Shown here piece after piece: positions 8,365 through 17,118 of a stretch of DNA of 64,000 nucleotides (the first letter of the stretch is position 1; the number at the start of each line of letters is the position of its first letter). The notes beneath the pieces are model-generated. The model searched no databases. It had not been told where the DNA came from and saw only the letters and a list, made by a program, of their open reading frames with translations. Position numbers and translations under genes: made by a program. The stretch is from Polyangium spumosum (GTDB lineage Bacteria > Myxococcota_A > Polyangia > Polyangiales > Polyangiaceae), in assembly GCF_009649845.1 (NCBI RefSeq), contig NZ_WJIE01000007.1, positions 186,001 through 250,000 of the forward strand, read 5' to 3'.

Positions 8365-10428
8365 ATGGTCGCGCCCGTGACGCCTCGGGACGTGGGCAGA
8401 CGCCTGGCCCCTTACGCCTTCCCCCTCGCAGCGAGCCTCGTCCTCGGCGCCCTCGCCGTCCGCGGCATCCTCGAACGCGCAGGCCGCCCCGCGCTGCCGC
8501 TCGACGACGCCTTCATCCACCTGCAGTACGCGCGTCGCCTCGCCGAGGGTCACTTCTTCTCGTACATGCCCGGCGAGGGGTACACGACCGGCGCGACGAG
8601 CTTGCTCTGGCCGCTCGCCCTCGCGCCGCTCCACCTGCTCGGCCTGCGCGGGCTCTCCTTCGTCTGGGCCACGTGGCTGCTCGGCACGCTCGCGCACGCG
8701 GCCCTCGCCGTCGAAGCCGGGCGCCTCGCGCGTCGCCTCGCAGGCCGCGCCGCGGGCGTCGGCGCCACGCTCATGTGCCTCGGCTTCGGCGCGTTCGCCT
8801 GGTTCGCCTGGAGCGGCATGGAGACCATCCCCTTCGCGTGGATGCTCCTGCGCACGGCGCGCGTGTCGGCCGCGTATTGCGAGCCCGATCCGAGGGCGCC
8901 CGCGCCGGGCCGTCGCCACGCGATCGAGGTCGCCGCGTTCGGCTTGCTCACGCCCCTCGTTCGCCCCGAAGGCGCCGTCGCCTCGGCGCTCGCCGTCGCC
9001 GCGCTCGCCTCGCGCCCGAGCGGCGAGGGCAAACCGCGCAGGCTCGTCGCGCTCGTCCCCGCCATGGGCCCGCTCGTCGTGCCGCTCTTGCACCTCGTGA
9101 TCGCGGGGCACGCGGCCTCGTCGACCACGATGGTCAAGTGGCTCCCGGCGAACCCCGCCTACGACCGCGCCGGCGTGATCACCTTCGTCCAGTCGAACCT
9201 GCGCCTGCTCTGGCAGAGCGTGCTCGACGGCGGCGAGTGGAGCGCGGTGTTCGTGCCCGAGAACTTCCTCGTCCCCACGATCCTCGGCGTCGGCGCGCTC
9301 GTCTTCCGCGCGCACCGCGAGCGCCTCCCGTGGCATGGCGCGTTCGTCCTCGCGCTCGTCCTCGCCACGGCGCTGCCGTGCACGTACCTGAGCTTCCTCT
9401 GGAACCGCGTCCGTTACGTCTGGCCCTTCTACGGCGCGCACTTCGTGCTGCTCGCCTGCCTCGCCCGCGAGATCGGCGGACTCGCGCGTCGCTTCGGCAA
9501 GACGCAGGCGCCCGTCACGCCCATCGTCCTCGGCCTGTTCACCGGCGCCCTCGTCACCAAGCTCCCGTGGACGCTCTCGGACCTCGCGACGAGCGCGCGC
9601 GCGATCGATCACCAGCAGGTCACGCTCGGCTTCTGGGCGCGCGAGAACCTCCCGCGAGACGCGCGTATCGGCGTGAACGACACGGGCGCGATCGCCTACG
9701 TCTCCGAGCGCCGCACCTTCGACGTCGTCGGCCTGACGACCGAGGGCGAGTCGCGCTACTGGACGTTCGGCGCGGGCTCGCGCTTCGAGCACTACGAGAA
9801 GCTCTCCGCGGAGCGGAGGCCCACGCACTTCATCGTGTACCCGCAGTGGATGGCCTGTCCACCCGTGCTCGGGGAGGAGCTCCACCGCGAGACGGTCGTT
9901 GATCAATCGATCCTTGGAGGTCCAACGATGATCGCGCACGAGGCGCGCTGGGACCTGCTCGGCACGGGGGCGCTGCCGCGCGTGGCGACGCCGGAGGGCG
10001 CGCTCGCCGACGAGATCGACGTCTCCGACCTCGAGTCGGAGGAGACCCACGGCTACGCGCGGCTCGGCGCGTCGGACCAGGACAACGTCGCGGTGATGGC
10101 CGAAGCGCCCCGAGGAGAAGAAGAAGATACGCCCCCCGCGGAGATCGCCGACGGAGGGCGCATGCGCCGCTCGCTCGACCGCTTCAGCACGAACCTCGCG
10201 CAGGGCCGCGCCGCCGCGCTCGTCCTGCGCGTCTCGGCCGACACCGACGTCGAGCTCGTCGTGCGCGCCGGCGGCATCGAGGTCGGATCGGCGCGGATTC
10301 CGGCCGGACCGTGGGTCGAGCGTGTGGTCATGATCCCGCCGGATCGCGTCTGGGCCCGGACGGAGCTCGAGGTCACGCCGCGTGAAGGCGGCGTGTTCCA
10401 TGCGTTCCACTACTGGCTCTACCAGTGA
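8365..10428 (+). CDS. Polytopic membrane protein, GT-C glycosyltransferase-like
   Basis: The protein is 687 residues. The first 420 or so carry about nine to ten hydrophobic helices. The first loop contains LDDAFIHLQYARRLAEG, resembling the acidic loop-1 motif of GT-C enzymes that use polyprenyl-phosphate sugars, and HFFSYMPGEGYTTGATS follows, as in bacterial arabinofuranosyl/mannosyl transferase-like proteins. After a soluble stretch (RENLPRDARIGVNDTGAIAY), the last 250 residues form a soluble domain, presumably periplasmic and beta-rich at the end. It probably glycosylates an envelope component, but substrate and donor cannot be read from sequence. The gene converges on the minus-strand neighbour with an 18-base gap. 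Confidence 0.75.
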   Translation: MVAPVTPRDVGRRLAPYAFPLAASLVLGALAVRGILERAGRPALPLDDAFIHLQYARRLAEGHFFSYMPGEGYTTGATSLLWPLALAPLHLLGLRGLSFVWATWLLGTLAHAALAVEAGRLARRLAGRAAGVGATLMCLGFGAFAWFAWSGMETIPFAWMLLRTARVSAAYCEPDPRAPAPGRRHAIEVAAFGLLTPLVRPEGAVASALAVAALASRPSGEGKPRRLVALVPAMGPLVVPLLHLVIAGHAASSTTMVKWLPANPAYDRAGVITFVQSNLRLLWQSVLDGGEWSAVFVPENFLVPTILGVGALVFRAHRERLPWHGAFVLALVLATALPCTYLSFLWNRVRYVWPFYGAHFVLLACLAREIGGLARRFGKTQAPVTPIVLGLFTGALVTKLPWTLSDLATSARAIDHQQVTLGFWARENLPRDARIGVNDTGAIAYVSERRTFDVVGLTTEGESRYWTFGAGSRFEHYEKLSAERRPTHFIVYPQWMACPPVLGEELHRETVVDQSILGGPTMIAHEARWDLLGTGALPRVATPEGALADEIDVSDLESEETHGYARLGASDQDNVAVMAEAPRGEEEDTPPAEIADGGRMRRSLDRFSTNLAQGRAAALVLRVSADTDVELVVRAGGIEVGSARIPAGPWVERVVMIPPDRVWARTELEVTPREGGVFHAFHYWLYQ

Positions 10429-10446
10429 CGCGCTCGGCTCCGCGGA

Positions 10447-11076
10447 TCACGGTCCGTCCAGCCGATGCGTGGCGTTCACGCTCGCCAAGGTCTCCGTGAC
10501 CGTCGCGATCGCCCGCCGGATCGCGCCCTGTGGCAGCGGCTCCGGCCGCGCGGGCGCGATCGCCGCGCAGAGCGCCAGCGCCGTCACGTAGAGCGCGCCC
10601 ATCACCGTGAGCAGGCGGCGCGTCTCGCTCGGGATCCGCACCCGCTCCTTGCCCGTCGCCTCGATCGCCACGAGCCTCGCGCGGATCTGCACCGGCCCGA
10701 GCACGATCACCGCCCGATCGCCCTCCTCCACCTCGAGCGAAACCGGGCCCATCACGAGCCGGCCGAGCCCGTCTTTTCCGTGTGTTCGTCCTCGCGCGCG
10801 CGGCGGCACGTGGAGCGTGAATTGCCCCTCTCTCACCTCGGCCACGGCGATCGCCTGACCTCCGTACTCCGCCGTCGGGATCCGCGCGAGCGTGTCCGGG
10901 GCCTGCCCGATCCAGCACGCGCCGCCTTCGAGCACGTGGCGCACGCCGAGCACCTCGGTGCCACGCAGCGCGACGAGCTCGAGCGCCTTGTGTGCGCCCT
11001 CTGCCGCCTCCACATCCCGACCCGCGGAGGCCTTCTCCCCCTCCGTCCTCGACGCGAAAAACGGCTCCTTCGCCAT
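10447..11076 (-). CDS. Single-pass membrane protein with FHA-like domain
   Basis: The protein is 209 residues from ATG 11076, with GAGGG just upstream. After a charged N-terminus, residues 30-140 are beta-rich with TEVLGVRHVLEGGACWIG and later ARGRTHGKDGLGRLVMG. This pattern resembles the FHA-like N-terminal domains of the myxobacterial gliding proteins of the GltG/GltJ type, followed as there by a membrane helix (TVMGALYVTALALCAAI, about residues 160-180). The usual C-terminal periplasmic domain is missing or very short. The resemblance is by eye and moderate only, so an unrelated envelope protein is possible. Confidence 0.6.
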   Translation of the reverse strand: MAKEPFFASRTEGEKASAGRDVEAAEGAHKALELVALRGTEVLGVRHVLEGGACWIGQAPDTLARIPTAEYGGQAIAVAEVREGQFTLHVPPRARGRTHGKDGLGRLVMGPVSLEVEEGDRAVIVLGPVQIRARLVAIEATGKERVRIPSETRRLLTVMGALYVTALALCAAIAPARPEPLPQGAIRRAIATVTETLASVNATHRLDGP

Positions 11077-11180
11077 GGTTCCCTCGTAAACCTTCCTGGT
11101 TCCGGGGCGGCTCGATCGGGAGTGCGCGCGCGGCGCGTGATCTGCCATGCACGATGGACGGACACCTCCGTACGTTGTAA

Positions 11181-12131
11181 ATGCAGCCCGTGCGAAAGCG
11201 GCCTCTGGGCAAAACCTCCCTCGAAGTCTCCGAGCTCGGCCTCGGCACGTGGGGGCTCTCCGGCGACGGCTACGGGCCCGTCGTCTTGCCGGAGGTCGAT
11301 CGCGTCCTCGATCGCGCCGTCGCGTCCGGCGTGAACCTCTTCGACACCGCCGACGTCTACGGCCGCGGCGCGATGGAGAAGAAGCTCGGCGCGCGCCTGC
11401 CCAAGGACAAGACCTACGTCGTCACGAAGATCGGCACCGACCTCGAGGCCTCGCCCGCGCAGAAGCGCTTCGACCCGAGCTACCTGCGCGTCGCCTTCGA
11501 GCGCTCACGCGAGCGGCTCGATCGCAGCCCGCTCGACGTGGTCCTCCTCCACAACCCGACGGAACACGCGCTCGCGAAGACCGAGACCGTCGCGTTCATG
11601 AAGGAGCTCGAGGAGCGCGGCCTCGTGCGCGCGTGGGGCGTGAGCGTCGGATCGGTCGAGGTCGGGCGCGCCGCGATCCGCGCGGGCGCCAGGGTCATCG
11701 AGCTCGCCTACAACGTCTTCTTCGCCAAAGACCTGCACGCGCTCTCCGCGGACGTGAAGGAGCACGGCACGGGCGTCCTCGCGCGGAGCGTCCTCGCCCA
11801 CGGCCTGCTCACCGGCCACTGGAGCCCCGAGCGCGAGTTCTACGCGGGCGACCACCGCGCCGATCGTTGGAACTCCAAAGAACTCGCCCAGCGCATCCAG
11901 CAGCTCGACGCGCTCCGCCCCTTCGCCAAGGCCGAGGACGTGGGCACGTTGCGCAGCGTGGCGCTCCGGTTCGTCCTCGCGAACCAGCTCGTCTCCTCGG
12001 CGATCGTCGGGCCCCGCTCGGTCGCCCAGTTCGATCAGCTCGAGCGCGAGGCGGGCGAACCGCCGTACCTCAAGGACACCGTGATGGTCGAGCTCGCCGC
12101 GCGCCTCAAGGCGGTCGGCGTCGAGGTCTGA
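11181..12131 (+). CDS. Aldo/keto reductase
   Basis: The protein is 316 residues, typical of the family. It is an NADPH-dependent reductase of carbonyl compounds with a TIM-barrel fold. Visible motifs are LGLGTWGL near the N-terminus, FDTADVYGRGAMEKKLG with the catalytic Asp and Tyr (residues about 55-60), VVTKIG with the catalytic Lys, and LDVVLLHNP with the His. It starts the first of four same-strand genes spaced 21, 12 and 10 bases apart, so it is probably the first gene of an operon. The divergent promoter region upstream is 104 bases. Substrate is unknown. Confidence 0.9.
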   Translation: MQPVRKRPLGKTSLEVSELGLGTWGLSGDGYGPVVLPEVDRVLDRAVASGVNLFDTADVYGRGAMEKKLGARLPKDKTYVVTKIGTDLEASPAQKRFDPSYLRVAFERSRERLDRSPLDVVLLHNPTEHALAKTETVAFMKELEERGLVRAWGVSVGSVEVGRAAIRAGARVIELAYNVFFAKDLHALSADVKEHGTGVLARSVLAHGLLTGHWSPEREFYAGDHRADRWNSKELAQRIQQLDALRPFAKAEDVGTLRSVALRFVLANQLVSSAIVGPRSVAQFDQLEREAGEPPYLKDTVMVELAARLKAVGVEV

Positions 12132-12152
12132 CGGAGCGAGCGCCGAGGCACC

Positions 12153-12992
12153 ATGGAGAGCGCCAGCATGGATACCGATCTGGAGGCCGTGCTCTCCATC
12201 GCCCGCGAGGCGGCGGAGATCGTCCGCGCGGTCTACCGGACGCCCTTCGCCGTGGAGATGAAGGGCCCGAACGATCCGGTCACGCGCGCCGATCGCGAGG
12301 CGAACACGCTCATCTGCGCGCGCCTCGCCGAGGTGTTCCCGGGTGTCCCGATCATCGCCGAGGAGACGCCGCCGGAGAGCCTGGCCGAGGCGCGCGAGAT
12401 GGTCCGTCACGAGCGCGTCTTCTTCGTCGATCCCCTCGACGGCACGCGCGAGTTCGCCGATCGGAACCCCGAGTTCGCCGTGATGATCGGCCTCGCGATC
12501 GCGGGCCGCGCCGCGCTCGGCGTGGTCGTGATGCCCGAATCGGGCGAGGCGCTCTGCGGCCGCGTCTCTTCGTCCCCCGTGGCCTTCGTCGAGGGCCCGG
12601 ACGGCGCGCGCCGCCCGCTCTGCGTCACGGATCAGCGTGATCCCACGAAGGCCACGATGATGGTCTCGCGCTCGCACCGCCCGCGCCTGGTCGAGCCCGT
12701 GGCCGAGCGGCTCGGCGTCCGCCGCATCGTCCCGTGCGGATCGGTCGGCGTGAAGGTCGCGCGTGTCGCCACGGGAGAAGCCGAGATCTACGTACACGGC
12801 GGCAGCGGCGCGAAGCTCTGGGACACCTGCGCTCCCGAGGCGATCCTCGTCGCCGCGGGCGGCCGCTTCTCGGACCTCGACGGCGATCCGATCGACTACG
12901 CCTACGGCGGGCTCGCGCTGGAGAACGGCCTCGTCGCGACGAACGCCGCGCTGTTCGACACCGTGATCGAAGCCCTCACCGCTTTGCGCTAG
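12153..12992 (+). CDS. cysQ: Inositol monophosphatase-family phosphatase, CysQ-like
   Basis: The protein is 279 residues. It belongs to the Mg-dependent inositol monophosphatase/bisphosphate nucleotidase superfamily. Key motifs are GPNDPVTRADREAN (metal and substrate loop), IIAEE, DPLDGTREF (the core metal-binding motif) and WDTCAPEAIL near the C-terminus. DPLDGTREF with Thr-Arg-Glu-Phe is the form seen in 3'(2'),5'-bisphosphate nucleotidases (CysQ), which remove adenosine 3',5'-bisphosphate formed in sulfate assimilation. No other sulfur gene lies nearby, so an inositol- or sugar-phosphatase role is an alternative. It is the second gene in a tight four-gene operon. Confidence 0.85.
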   Translation: MESASMDTDLEAVLSIAREAAEIVRAVYRTPFAVEMKGPNDPVTRADREANTLICARLAEVFPGVPIIAEETPPESLAEAREMVRHERVFFVDPLDGTREFADRNPEFAVMIGLAIAGRAALGVVVMPESGEALCGRVSSSPVAFVEGPDGARRPLCVTDQRDPTKATMMVSRSHRPRLVEPVAERLGVRRIVPCGSVGVKVARVATGEAEIYVHGGSGAKLWDTCAPEAILVAAGGRFSDLDGDPIDYAYGGLALENGLVATNAALFDTVIEALTALR

Positions 12993-13004
12993 GCTCTGCG
13001 CAGC

Positions 13005-14153
13005 ATGCGCGAGCGAGCGAGCGTGGTGATCGTGGGGGGCGGGATCATGGGCCTTTCCGTCGCCTGGCACCTCGCGAAGAACCACGGCATCACGGACACG
13101 GTCGTCGTCGAGAAGGGCTACCTCTGCGGCGGGGCGAGCGGCCGCAACGGCGGCGGCGTGCGGGCCCAGTTCGGCAGCGAGGAGAACATCCGGCTCATGC
13201 AGGAGAGCATCCGCATGTGCCGCGACTTCGCGGCCGAGATGAAGATCAACGTCTGGTTCCGCCAGGGCGGCTACCTCTTCCTCGTCCGGAACGAGCGCGC
13301 GCGGAAGAACCTCGAGAAGAGCGTCGCCCTGCAGAACGAGTGTGGCCTCGCGACGCGCCTGCTCGAGCCGAAGGAGGCGCAGCGCATCGTGCCCGAGCTC
13401 GACATCGAGGGCGTCTTGCTCGCGAGCTACAACCCCGACGACGCCGTCGTCTTCCCGTGGCCGTTCGTCTGGGGGTACGCCGAGGGCGCGCAGCGGCTCG
13501 GCGTCGAGATCGAGACCTTCACCGAGGTGACGGGCTTCGAGACGCGTGGCTCGCGGATCGAGGGCGTCGTGACGAACAAGGGCACGATCCGCGCGCGCCG
13601 CGTGGTCAACGCCTGCGGCGCGTGGAGCCCGCTCGTCGCGGCCCTGCTCGACGTGAAGCTGCCGAACCGCCCGCACCGCCACGAGATCTGCTCGACCGAG
13701 CCGCTCAAGCCCTGGCTCAAGCCCCTCGTCGCGGACCTCTCGAACGGCCTGTACTTCTCGCAGTCGATGCGCGGCGAGATCGTCGGAGGCATCTCGAACG
13801 AGGACGTCCCCGAGGGCCTCGACATGGGATCGTCCCACAGGTTCCTCGCGCTCTACGCGCGCGCCCTCACGGCGGCGGTGCCCCTCCTCGGCAAGGTGAA
13901 GGTCTTGCGCCAGTGGGCGGGCTGCTACGACCTCACGCCGGACGCGAACCCCATCGTGGGCGAGGTCGACACGATCGAGGGGTTCTACCAGGCCTCCGGC
14001 TTCATGGGCCACGGCTTCATGATGGCGCCCGTGATGGGCAAGCTCCTCGCGCAGCACATCGCCGAGGGCACGAAGCTGCCCCTCTTCGACCGCTGGAACC
14101 TGCGCAGGTTCGCCGAAGGCAAGCTCCTCTCGGAGTCGATGATTATCGGGTAG
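13005..14153 (+). CDS. FAD-dependent oxidoreductase of the DAO family
   Basis: The protein is 382 residues. The N-terminus has the dinucleotide fold VVIVGGGIMGLSVAWHLA and the FAD ribose Glu (VVEKG). GGASGRNGGGVRAQ follows, as in sarcosine oxidase beta-type and related amine or amino-acid oxidases. The C-terminus has GGFMGH-like residues (SGFMGHGFMMAP), the second flavin contact. It probably oxidises a secondary amine or amino acid. It sits 12 bases after the cysQ-like gene and 10 bases before the SDR gene, so the operon brings together three redox enzymes and one phosphatase. Substrate is not determinable. Confidence 0.9.
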   Translation: MRERASVVIVGGGIMGLSVAWHLAKNHGITDTVVVEKGYLCGGASGRNGGGVRAQFGSEENIRLMQESIRMCRDFAAEMKINVWFRQGGYLFLVRNERARKNLEKSVALQNECGLATRLLEPKEAQRIVPELDIEGVLLASYNPDDAVVFPWPFVWGYAEGAQRLGVEIETFTEVTGFETRGSRIEGVVTNKGTIRARRVVNACGAWSPLVAALLDVKLPNRPHRHEICSTEPLKPWLKPLVADLSNGLYFSQSMRGEIVGGISNEDVPEGLDMGSSHRFLALYARALTAAVPLLGKVKVLRQWAGCYDLTPDANPIVGEVDTIEGFYQASGFMGHGFMMAPVMGKLLAQHIAEGTKLPLFDRWNLRRFAEGKLLSESMIIG

Positions 14154-14163
14154 ACTCGGGCCC

Positions 14164-15006
14164 GTGGGCGAGCTTGTCCTGATCACGGGGACGTCGAGCG
14201 GCATCGGTTTGTCCGCGGCGATCGAGTGCGCGGCGGCGGGGCACAAGGTCGTGGCGACGATGCGCGACATCGACCGGCGCGAGGCGCTCGAGCGGGCCGC
14301 GAGGGCGCGCGGCGTACGGGTGGACGTCGAGCAGCTCGACGTCGTCTCCGCGACCGCGGGCGACAAGATCCGCGAGCTCGTCCTGAAGTACGGGCCCTTC
14401 TTCGCGCTCGTCAACAACGCGGGGATCGCCATCGGCGGGCCGTTCGAGGAGCAATCCGAAGAGGACGTGCGCCTCCAGCTCGAGACCAACCTGCTCGGGC
14501 TCATGGCGACCACGCGCGCGATCCTCCCCTCGATGCGCGGCGCCGGCCGCGGCCGCATCATCAACGTGTCGAGCACCTCGGGCCGCGTGGCCATGCCTTG
14601 CCTCTCGATCTACGCGGCCTCGAAGCACGCCGTGGAGGGCTTCAGCGACGCGCTCCGCTGGGAGGTCGAGCCCTTCGGGATCGACGTGCTCGTCGTCGCG
14701 CCCGGCACCTTCCGCACGCCGATCTTCTTCGAGAACCTCAAGCGCGGCGCGCACGTCGCCGCCGAGGGCCCCTACGCCGCGCTCATCCGCAGGGTCGAGG
14801 CGCTCGCCCTCGATGGAGCGCGGCGCGCCCCGCCCCCCGACGAGGTGGGTCGGACCCTCTGCCGCCTCGTCGGAGAGCCCTCCCCCCCGTTCCGGACGAT
14901 CGTGGGTCGCGACGGTTTCGCGATGACGACCCTACGCGGTGTGATGCCTGACCGTTTATTCGCGCTGGGGCTCCGCCGAGCGCTCTCGCTTTCGCGGGTT
15001 CGTTGA
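14164..15006 (+). CDS. Short-chain dehydrogenase/reductase
   Basis: The protein is 280 residues, starting with GTG at 14164. The SDR cofactor motif TGTSSGIG is at 9-16, NNAG at 84-87, the catalytic Ser in NVSSTSG near 136, and YAASK with Tyr150 and Lys154. The glycine pattern and the following Arg (MRDIDRRE) suggest NADP(H). It is the last gene of the four-gene operon that starts at 11181. Substrate is unknown. Confidence 0.92.
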   Translation: MGELVLITGTSSGIGLSAAIECAAAGHKVVATMRDIDRREALERAARARGVRVDVEQLDVVSATAGDKIRELVLKYGPFFALVNNAGIAIGGPFEEQSEEDVRLQLETNLLGLMATTRAILPSMRGAGRGRIINVSSTSGRVAMPCLSIYAASKHAVEGFSDALRWEVEPFGIDVLVVAPGTFRTPIFFENLKRGAHVAAEGPYAALIRRVEALALDGARRAPPPDEVGRTLCRLVGEPSPPFRTIVGRDGFAMTTLRGVMPDRLFALGLRRALSLSRVR

Positions 15007-15247
15007 CACGTCGAGCGACCACGAATAGCGTGCTGCGCGAGATCGCAGGCTAGCTGGGTCGCTTTCTGCAGTCATCCGGGGGACTTGGCCTCCGGGGGAA
15101 TCGGCTCACTCGTCTTCGGCATCGCGCTGTCATTCGTTTCCGCTCTTGAGTGGCGCCGTGGTCGTCGTGATGCGGGGGGCATCTGGGGCCAGTCCAGCGC
15201 ACGCCCGCCGTGCCGAAGCCGCTTCTGAGGGAACGCCGGAGGAAGAC

Positions 15248-17023
15248 ATGTTCCGCAATGCACGCCGAATTTACCCCACCCTTCGCTCGCTCCTCTTGGG
15301 GGCCGTCGTCGCCTCGGGGGTGACCGTCGCGACGAGCGCCGTCGTTGGCTGTGGCGGGGACGAGAATGATCCCGCGACGCACGTCAAGAAGCTCTCGGAT
15401 CCGGCCACGCGCGTGCCTGCCGTGAGCCGCCTCGTCCAGTTCTTCGAAGACGCGATGACGAAGGACAACAAGGACAGGAACGGCCCGAACGTCAAGCCGC
15501 TGCTCGACAAGATCGTCGAGCCGATGTCGCAGCTCTGCGCGACCGGTGATCTCGACGAGAAGACGCAGTCGAAGGTCGTCAAGTTCCTCTCCGACGCGCG
15601 TGATGCCCGCGGCGCGCCGTGCCTCATCAAGACGCTGAAGGACTACAAGCCCGACAGCACGGAAGAAGACGTCCGCGCCGCGGCGCGTGGCGTCGGGCCG
15701 ATGAAGGCGAAGGAGGCGGCGGGCCCGCTCTTCGAGGCGTTCACGAAGCTCCGCCACTCGAAGCCGAAGGCGTCGCTCATCACGCGCGACGTGCACGACG
15801 CGCTGCTCGATCTCGCCGATCCCTCGTGGGAGAGCCAGTGCACCACGATCATCGGCAAGCCGATCGCCGACCGCAAGGACATCAACGTCCTCAAGGACGA
15901 GTTCTACCACCAGATCACCTGCGCCGAGATCCTCGGCCAGTTGAAGGCCGCGAGCGCGGTCAAGCCGCTCATCAAGATCGTGCTCTCGCCGGTGAAGGCG
16001 GACGCGCAGGCGACGGCGATCTACGCGCTCATCAAGATCGGCAAGCCCTCGATCGATCCGACGGTGAAGCTCCTCCAGGGCGGCGACAGCGAGCTCATGG
16101 ACTACGCCAAGGGCGAGTTCCTCAAGGCGAACACCGGCGCGGACGGCAAGGTGCAGGACGCCGCGAAGAAGATGGCGGACACCGCGTACGTCGCGCCCGC
16201 CGCGCTCATCCTCGGCAGCATCGGCCGCGAGGAGGCGGTGCAGCCCATGATCGACGCGATCGCGAAGGCCGACGACACCGGCAAGGTCGTCATCGCCCGC
16301 GAGCTGCTCAAGCTGCCGACCTCGGACACGGCCCTCAAGGCGGTGCAGGGCGTCTACGAGAAGACCTCGATCACGATGACGATCCCGCCCGGCGTCGGCG
16401 CGCGCGAGCAGCTCCTCGAGACGATGGGTTACCTCTTCGACGCGAGCCTCGTGCCGTGGATGGTCAAGAACGCGCTCGACGCGAAGGGCGAAGACGCCGA
16501 CCTCGAGCCGATGCGCGCCTCGACGCTCCTCGCGGTCACGAAGCTCATGAAGGCCGACCAGGTCGCCGAGGTCGACAAGCTCTTCAACTCGAAGACCACC
16601 GGCCCCGACAACAAGCCTTCCACGCTCGGCAAGGGCTTCGAGAAGGAATACAAGATGGCCACCGAGCTCCTGAAGGAGTGCGGTGACAAGCTCGACTGCT
16701 ACTTCGGCAAGCTCGCGGATCCGAACTCGCACGTCGGTGACAAGCAGTTCATCGGCATCAAGAGCGCGTACATGGTCGGCGTGCTCGGCGGCGACGCCGC
16801 GCGGCCGAAGCTCGTCGAGCTCCTGCCGAAGATCACGAACGCCGCCACGAAGTTCATCTCGGTCCAGGTGATCGACCGCCGCTCCGCGAAGGGCGACGCG
16901 ACGATCGCGGGCCAGCTCCAGAAGATGGTCGACGAGGCCGAGGCGACGAAGGACTCGAACAAGATCGCCGCGGTCAACCCCTTCAAGACGGTCATCTACC
17001 GCCTGAACGCGCGCGGCCAGTAA
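15248..17023 (+). CDS. HEAT-repeat lipoprotein
   Basis: The protein is 591 residues. The ATG at 15248 follows GGAGGAAG. The signal peptide ends in lipobox AVVGC (Cys35). The mature part is made of helical HEAT-like repeats, seen as units such as AASAVKPLIKIV, ATAIYALIKIGKPSIDP, AALILGSIGREEAVQPMIDAI and SAYMVGVLGGDAARPKLVELL. This would form a superhelical protein-binding scaffold anchored to the membrane. It is a monocistronic unit: a 241-base upstream gap and a strong intrinsic terminator directly downstream. Function beyond protein binding is unknown. Confidence 0.85.
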   Translation: MFRNARRIYPTLRSLLLGAVVASGVTVATSAVVGCGGDENDPATHVKKLSDPATRVPAVSRLVQFFEDAMTKDNKDRNGPNVKPLLDKIVEPMSQLCATGDLDEKTQSKVVKFLSDARDARGAPCLIKTLKDYKPDSTEEDVRAAARGVGPMKAKEAAGPLFEAFTKLRHSKPKASLITRDVHDALLDLADPSWESQCTTIIGKPIADRKDINVLKDEFYHQITCAEILGQLKAASAVKPLIKIVLSPVKADAQATAIYALIKIGKPSIDPTVKLLQGGDSELMDYAKGEFLKANTGADGKVQDAAKKMADTAYVAPAALILGSIGREEAVQPMIDAIAKADDTGKVVIARELLKLPTSDTALKAVQGVYEKTSITMTIPPGVGAREQLLETMGYLFDASLVPWMVKNALDAKGEDADLEPMRASTLLAVTKLMKADQVAEVDKLFNSKTTGPDNKPSTLGKGFEKEYKMATELLKECGDKLDCYFGKLADPNSHVGDKQFIGIKSAYMVGVLGGDAARPKLVELLPKITNAATKFISVQVIDRRSAKGDATIAGQLQKMVDEAEATKDSNKIAAVNPFKTVIYRLNARGQ

Positions 17024-17045
17024 CAAACGCGCGTCGGACGCCGGA

Positions 17046-17081
17046 CCCCCCTCTTCCACCGGAGAGGGGGGTTTTGTTTTT
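17046..17081 (+). terminator. Intrinsic terminator of the HEAT-repeat lipoprotein gene
   Basis: The arm CCCCCCTCT (17046-17054) pairs perfectly with AGAGGGGGG (17063-17071) across an 8-base loop, and is followed by TTTTGTTTTT. This is the clearest rho-independent terminator in the window. It lies 23 bases after the stop at 17023 and only about 40 bases before the next start codon. Confidence 0.9.
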
Positions 17082-17118
17082 CTGCACGGTGAATCCAGGC
17101 GTAGTATCCGGCCGCTTT

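Noticed and set aside
11505-14594. Minus-strand open frame of over 1,000 codons
   Set aside because: It is the shadow of the four-gene oxidoreductase operon on the other strand and has no recognisable domain.
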